From NCBI GenBank assembly GCA_001598975.1, contig BBXU01000111.1:1-36671 (forward strand): 36,671 bases of DNA, read 5' to 3'. A program made the position numbers and the translations under genes. Below are positions 34,314-36,671 of this stretch, one piece after another. The stretch comes from Parachlorella kessleri. Its lineage: Eukaryota > Chlorophyta > Trebouxiophyceae > Chlorellales > Chlorellaceae. Under the pieces are notes generated by a model, which made no database searches, was not told the origin of the DNA, and worked only from the letters and a program-made list of their open reading frames with translations. Every line of letters begins with the position of its first letter. The stretch's first letter is position 1.

Positions 34314-34430
34314 CCCCCAAGGGGGGCCAACAAAAAGCCAGGATGTACTATGCCCACAAACCCCAAGATCCAAGTACCAATTCTTAATGGCATGCACCAC
34401 CCCGTCCGGACGGGGAAACCAACAAAAAGC
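34314..34430. repeat. Two palindrome-plus-CCAACAAAAAGC units
   Basis: CCAACAAAAAGC occurs at 34327-34338 and 34419-34430. Each copy directly follows a G/C palindrome: CCCCC-AA-GGGGG (34314-34325) and the perfect 16-base palindrome CCCCGTCCGGACGGGG (34400-34415). In minus-strand sense they lie just downstream of the retrotransposon-like fragment, and could be a structured 3' end of that element. Confidence 0.6.
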
Positions 34431-34442
34431 ACAACCAAAGGT

Positions 34443-34730
34443 CTATCCTACCAAGCTTCTCCATGTGTCCCTCATAGCACAAGCACTCAGCCAATTGAAG
34501 GCAACCCGCGAGCTGCCCTCAGCGTTCGTTTTGTCCTGATGCTGCCGTCTGGCCCCACCCAAGTCCAGCTGCTTCAGATGCTCCTCATAGATCTGGGGTA
34601 GCAAAGGGTTGGCAAGCCGCCCCCGCCGCCCCACCCCGTCTGGCAGTGTGGCCCACAAGATGCACTTAGCTAGGCGCGACTCAGGCATACGCCCCAGGTG
34701 CCCAAGGAACCGCAACGGAACTGCGTAAAG
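34443..34730 (-). mobile_element. Relic of non-LTR retrotransposon (C-terminal end of RT polyprotein)
   Basis: The minus-strand frame contains VPLRFLGHLGRMPESRLAKC, then ILWATLPDGVGRRGR, a spacer, and WLSACAMRDTWRSLVG before a stop at 34443. This resembles the short tail after the reverse transcriptase in many LINE-type polyproteins (pattern W-L-G-H-x-x-R-M-P-x-x-R ... R-G-R ... W ... A-x-D-R-x-x-W-R). The reverse transcriptase itself is not seen upstream on the minus strand (34730-35480), so this looks like a fragment, fitting the 5'-truncated copies such elements leave. It is uninterrupted over about 90 codons, which suggests a fairly young insertion. The family is not assigned. Confidence 0.6.
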
Positions 34731-35551
34731 AAGCAGGCAGAATTAGGGAGGGGAGACAAGCTGCAAGCACACTCAGACCCATCTGCCACTTGTGTGTTAT
34801 GCTTGGCAAATAACTAATAACGCTAAGTGCAAAGATCTCCAGGAATATGTTATATTTGGTTAATGTTGCCATAATAGCATGCATGCTGTCATGAGAGCAC
34901 ATGACTGGGGTGGTAAGCTGCCGGACTGCACCGCTTGACGCAAAGCAAAGGCTGAGGCCTTGCTGGAATCAGCATGCAGTGATAGCCTTGAAACACTACA
35001 CTCTATGGATAGATATGCATAGCCATTGCCCTGCACTCTTCATTACCTCCCAATTGTTAACCGAGGCAGCAAGAGCCTATGTTGGTCACAACACTGCGAG
35101 GGTGCTTCAGTGGTTCATGTCACTTGGGAGGAGGTTAGGTCTTGCCTTAATGTGCAAAGCATAGGTATCAGCTGTGGTATCCCTTGGCAAACCGGAGAGC
35201 TAGGCCAATACTCCCAACTGCCAGGCTGGAGACTAGCTAGAGCTCTGTGGCAAAACATCTGGCTATGGCCAAGTAGCATGCACCTGAGCGTGTCGTGTGG
35301 GGCACAGTCACCCAAACAATGCAGAATTGTCCAAACAGGCCTTGCAGCCTCTGTGCAGCCTTGCAGTGCAACCACCCGCTGGATTCCACTGGGGATCTGC
35401 CAACCTGTCAGCACGGCACTATCCCCTGCAATACCTCCTGCAAGCCCTCCTCCATAAGCTCCGAATCCCAGGGTTGACTTAATCAGCGTTGTGTGCAGTA
35501 CCTGGGCTGCCTCACGGGCCCTCCCATGCTGGTTGCTTGGGTAGGGGAGGA
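34731..35551. other. Intergenic stretch before the RING gene
   Basis: No recognised exon. It is AT-richer around 34800-34900. Several short open frames lack family resemblance or GC-ending codon use. It should include the promoter of the RING-finger gene. Confidence 0.35.
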
Positions 35552-36645
35552 ATGGAGGCTCGGTCGGCGTGGACTGCCAACCTTTGGGGTTCAGGTGGTG
35601 GTGAAGATGCAGATAAAGAGAGGAGGAAGCTAAAACAGGGGGAGGAGGCCTGCTGCATTTGCCTCACCAACCCGGTGGAGGTCACATTCAAGCCTTGCAA
35701 CCATGACGTCTGCCTGGAGTGCTGCAACCGCATGCGCGCAGCAAACGTGTTCAAGGTGACCGGAGAAAGCTTGGCCGTGCCGCCGTCGTTATCGCCGGTC
35801 CGCTCCCAATGGCTAGATGACCCTCCATGTTGTCCTGCGCAGGCTGATGTTGGCATCAAGTGCGCCATGTGCCGGCAGTATATTGAGATGTATACCGACC
35901 TTAACGGGTAAGTGCAGCAACAAACTTGTCAACACCACCCTGCCCTGATCACTTGGGCAGGCGCTGGCCTCCCTGGTTCAAATGGAGAACATGCAGCCTT
36001 GAACAAGCTGCAAACGTTTGCAGGAACCCCTCGAGCGTGCCCTCCCTGCGCAACGCCAACCTGGCAGCAGCAAAAAGCAAAGCAGGGAGGCAAGCAGGGG
36101 CAGACGCCCAAGTCTCCACATCGGTGAGTCACAGCGGACCTGCTGGATACGCTAGCTTATTACCTTAAAGGCGACTCGCGAGGCAGGGAGAAGGGGAGGC
36201 GGGGACCTCTCAAAATATCCGTGAATGCAGCAGTGGGTGCAGGGGGCCAGAGGCCCTGGGGCTATCCGTGCTTGGGTGTTTACAAGAACCTGGCATACTC
36301 ATAGCTATGCTACCTATATGGCATGAAGCGGCACCGGACGTGCCGTCCTCTTCCACATACCCTTAATGCCTTTCTAGCCTGGCTTCCCTGCACCGCCGTG
36401 GCCCACCTCTTGGTGGTTATCTATCCTTTGTGTCGTGTGTCCCTTTCATGTGTGGGCCTCCCTGCGCCTGCCAGGTGCCCAACCCCGCCCGCCTTGTGCC
36501 GCCGGTGGCTGGCGCGCCCGCCGCGCCCCGCGGGGAGGCGACATGGTACTGCGACAAGTGCCGCCACGTGAACATGGGCAGCAAGGCGGAGTGCAGCCGC
36601 TGCCGCTCCATCAACCCCAGCCATGTCAAGCTCAACACCAGCAAG
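35552..36645 (+). CDS. RING-finger plus RanBP2-type zinc-finger protein (3' partial)
   Basis: Likely E3 ubiquitin ligase. Exons in the window: 35552-35755, 35843-35907, 36024-36123, 36475-36645, phases consistent; the gene continues past the window after a GT donor at 36646. The RING is C3HC4-like: CCICLTNPVEVTFKPCNHDV, CLECCNRMRAANVFK, then CAMCRQYIEM after the first intron. A linker rich in Ala, Lys and Ser follows. The RanBP2-type finger is WYCDKCRHVNMGSKAECSRC, matching W-x-C-x2-C-x3-N-x6-C-x2-C. RanBP2 fingers bind ubiquitin, Ran or single-stranded RNA, so the pairing could tie target recognition to ubiquitination. ATG 35552 is chosen because the conserved part starts about 30 codons later. 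The same frame stays open to 35489 and an upstream exon is possible. Confidence 0.8.
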
Positions 36646-36671
36646 GTCAGTGGGTGCCTGGTTTTGGGGAT

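Larger units (their letters stand above)
33954..34442. other. 3' UTR and repeat-bearing spacer
   Basis: Follows the unknown coiled-coil gene. A TGTAA at 34182-34186, 229 bases past its stop, is a likely poly(A) signal. The stretch also holds a short GTCTA tandem run (34268-34283), the 17-mer shared with DDB2 intron 6 (34286-34302), and the paired structured units described separately. Confidence 0.5.

Noticed and set aside
1..36671. CRISPR arrays, insertion sequences, phage genes, operons
   Set aside because: Spliceosomal introns, eukaryote-only proteins and algal poly(A) motifs show nuclear eukaryotic DNA; no spaced direct repeats or transposase frames were seen.

Overview
The window is nuclear DNA of a green plant-lineage microbe, most likely a chlorophyte alga (possibly a trebouxiophyte; inferred from style, not proven). 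It is GC-rich and intron-dense. Introns of roughly 150-350 bases have GT..AG borders (two are GC..AG), and genes lie close together on both strands. The products are typical eukaryotic housekeeping proteins with plant-type relatives. The presence of a ciliary protein (CFAP100/MIA1 family) points to a lineage that builds, or recently built, motile cilia. No prokaryotic, viral, CRISPR, rRNA or tRNA feature was seen. Exon models were built by hand by matching splice sites and codon phase with remembered family sequences; no search was run.

Left third (1-15188): a 5'-truncated DDB2-like WD40 DNA-damage-recognition gene (+) converges with eIF1A (-). Upstream of eIF1A on the same strand are a 15-exon DEDDh 3'-5' exoribonuclease of the SDN5/REXO type (-) and a small RS-rich gene related to the alternative (isoform 2) POLR1D protein (-). 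Middle (15189-25634): a 1.6-kb stretch without recognisable genes, a two-RRM hnRNP-type RNA-binding protein (-) divergent from a class IV PLP aminotransferase-like gene (+), a gene-free kilobase, and an unrecognised leucine-rich-repeat-like gene (-).

Right third (25635-36671): PNO1/Dim2, a 40S ribosome assembly KH protein (-), shares a 297-base divergent promoter with RPB9 of RNA polymerase II (+). RPB9 converges tail-to-tail with CFAP100 (-). CFAP100 in turn is divergent from an unknown coiled-coil, Gln/Pro-rich gene (+). A gene-poor stretch follows that carries a C-terminal relic of a non-LTR retrotransposon and structured repeats. The window ends in a RING plus RanBP2-zinc-finger gene that runs off the edge.

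Functionally the neighbourhood is a mix (DNA repair, RNA decay, translation initiation, ribosome assembly, Pol II, cilia). No operon-like pathway is evident, but three divergent promoters pair genes that could be co-expressed. The points most worth a second look are a Cys-to-Ser change at a zinc ligand of RPB9, the unknown gene sharing a promoter region with CFAP100, perfect intronic hairpins, two GC-AG introns, and the structured tail beside the retrotransposon relic.
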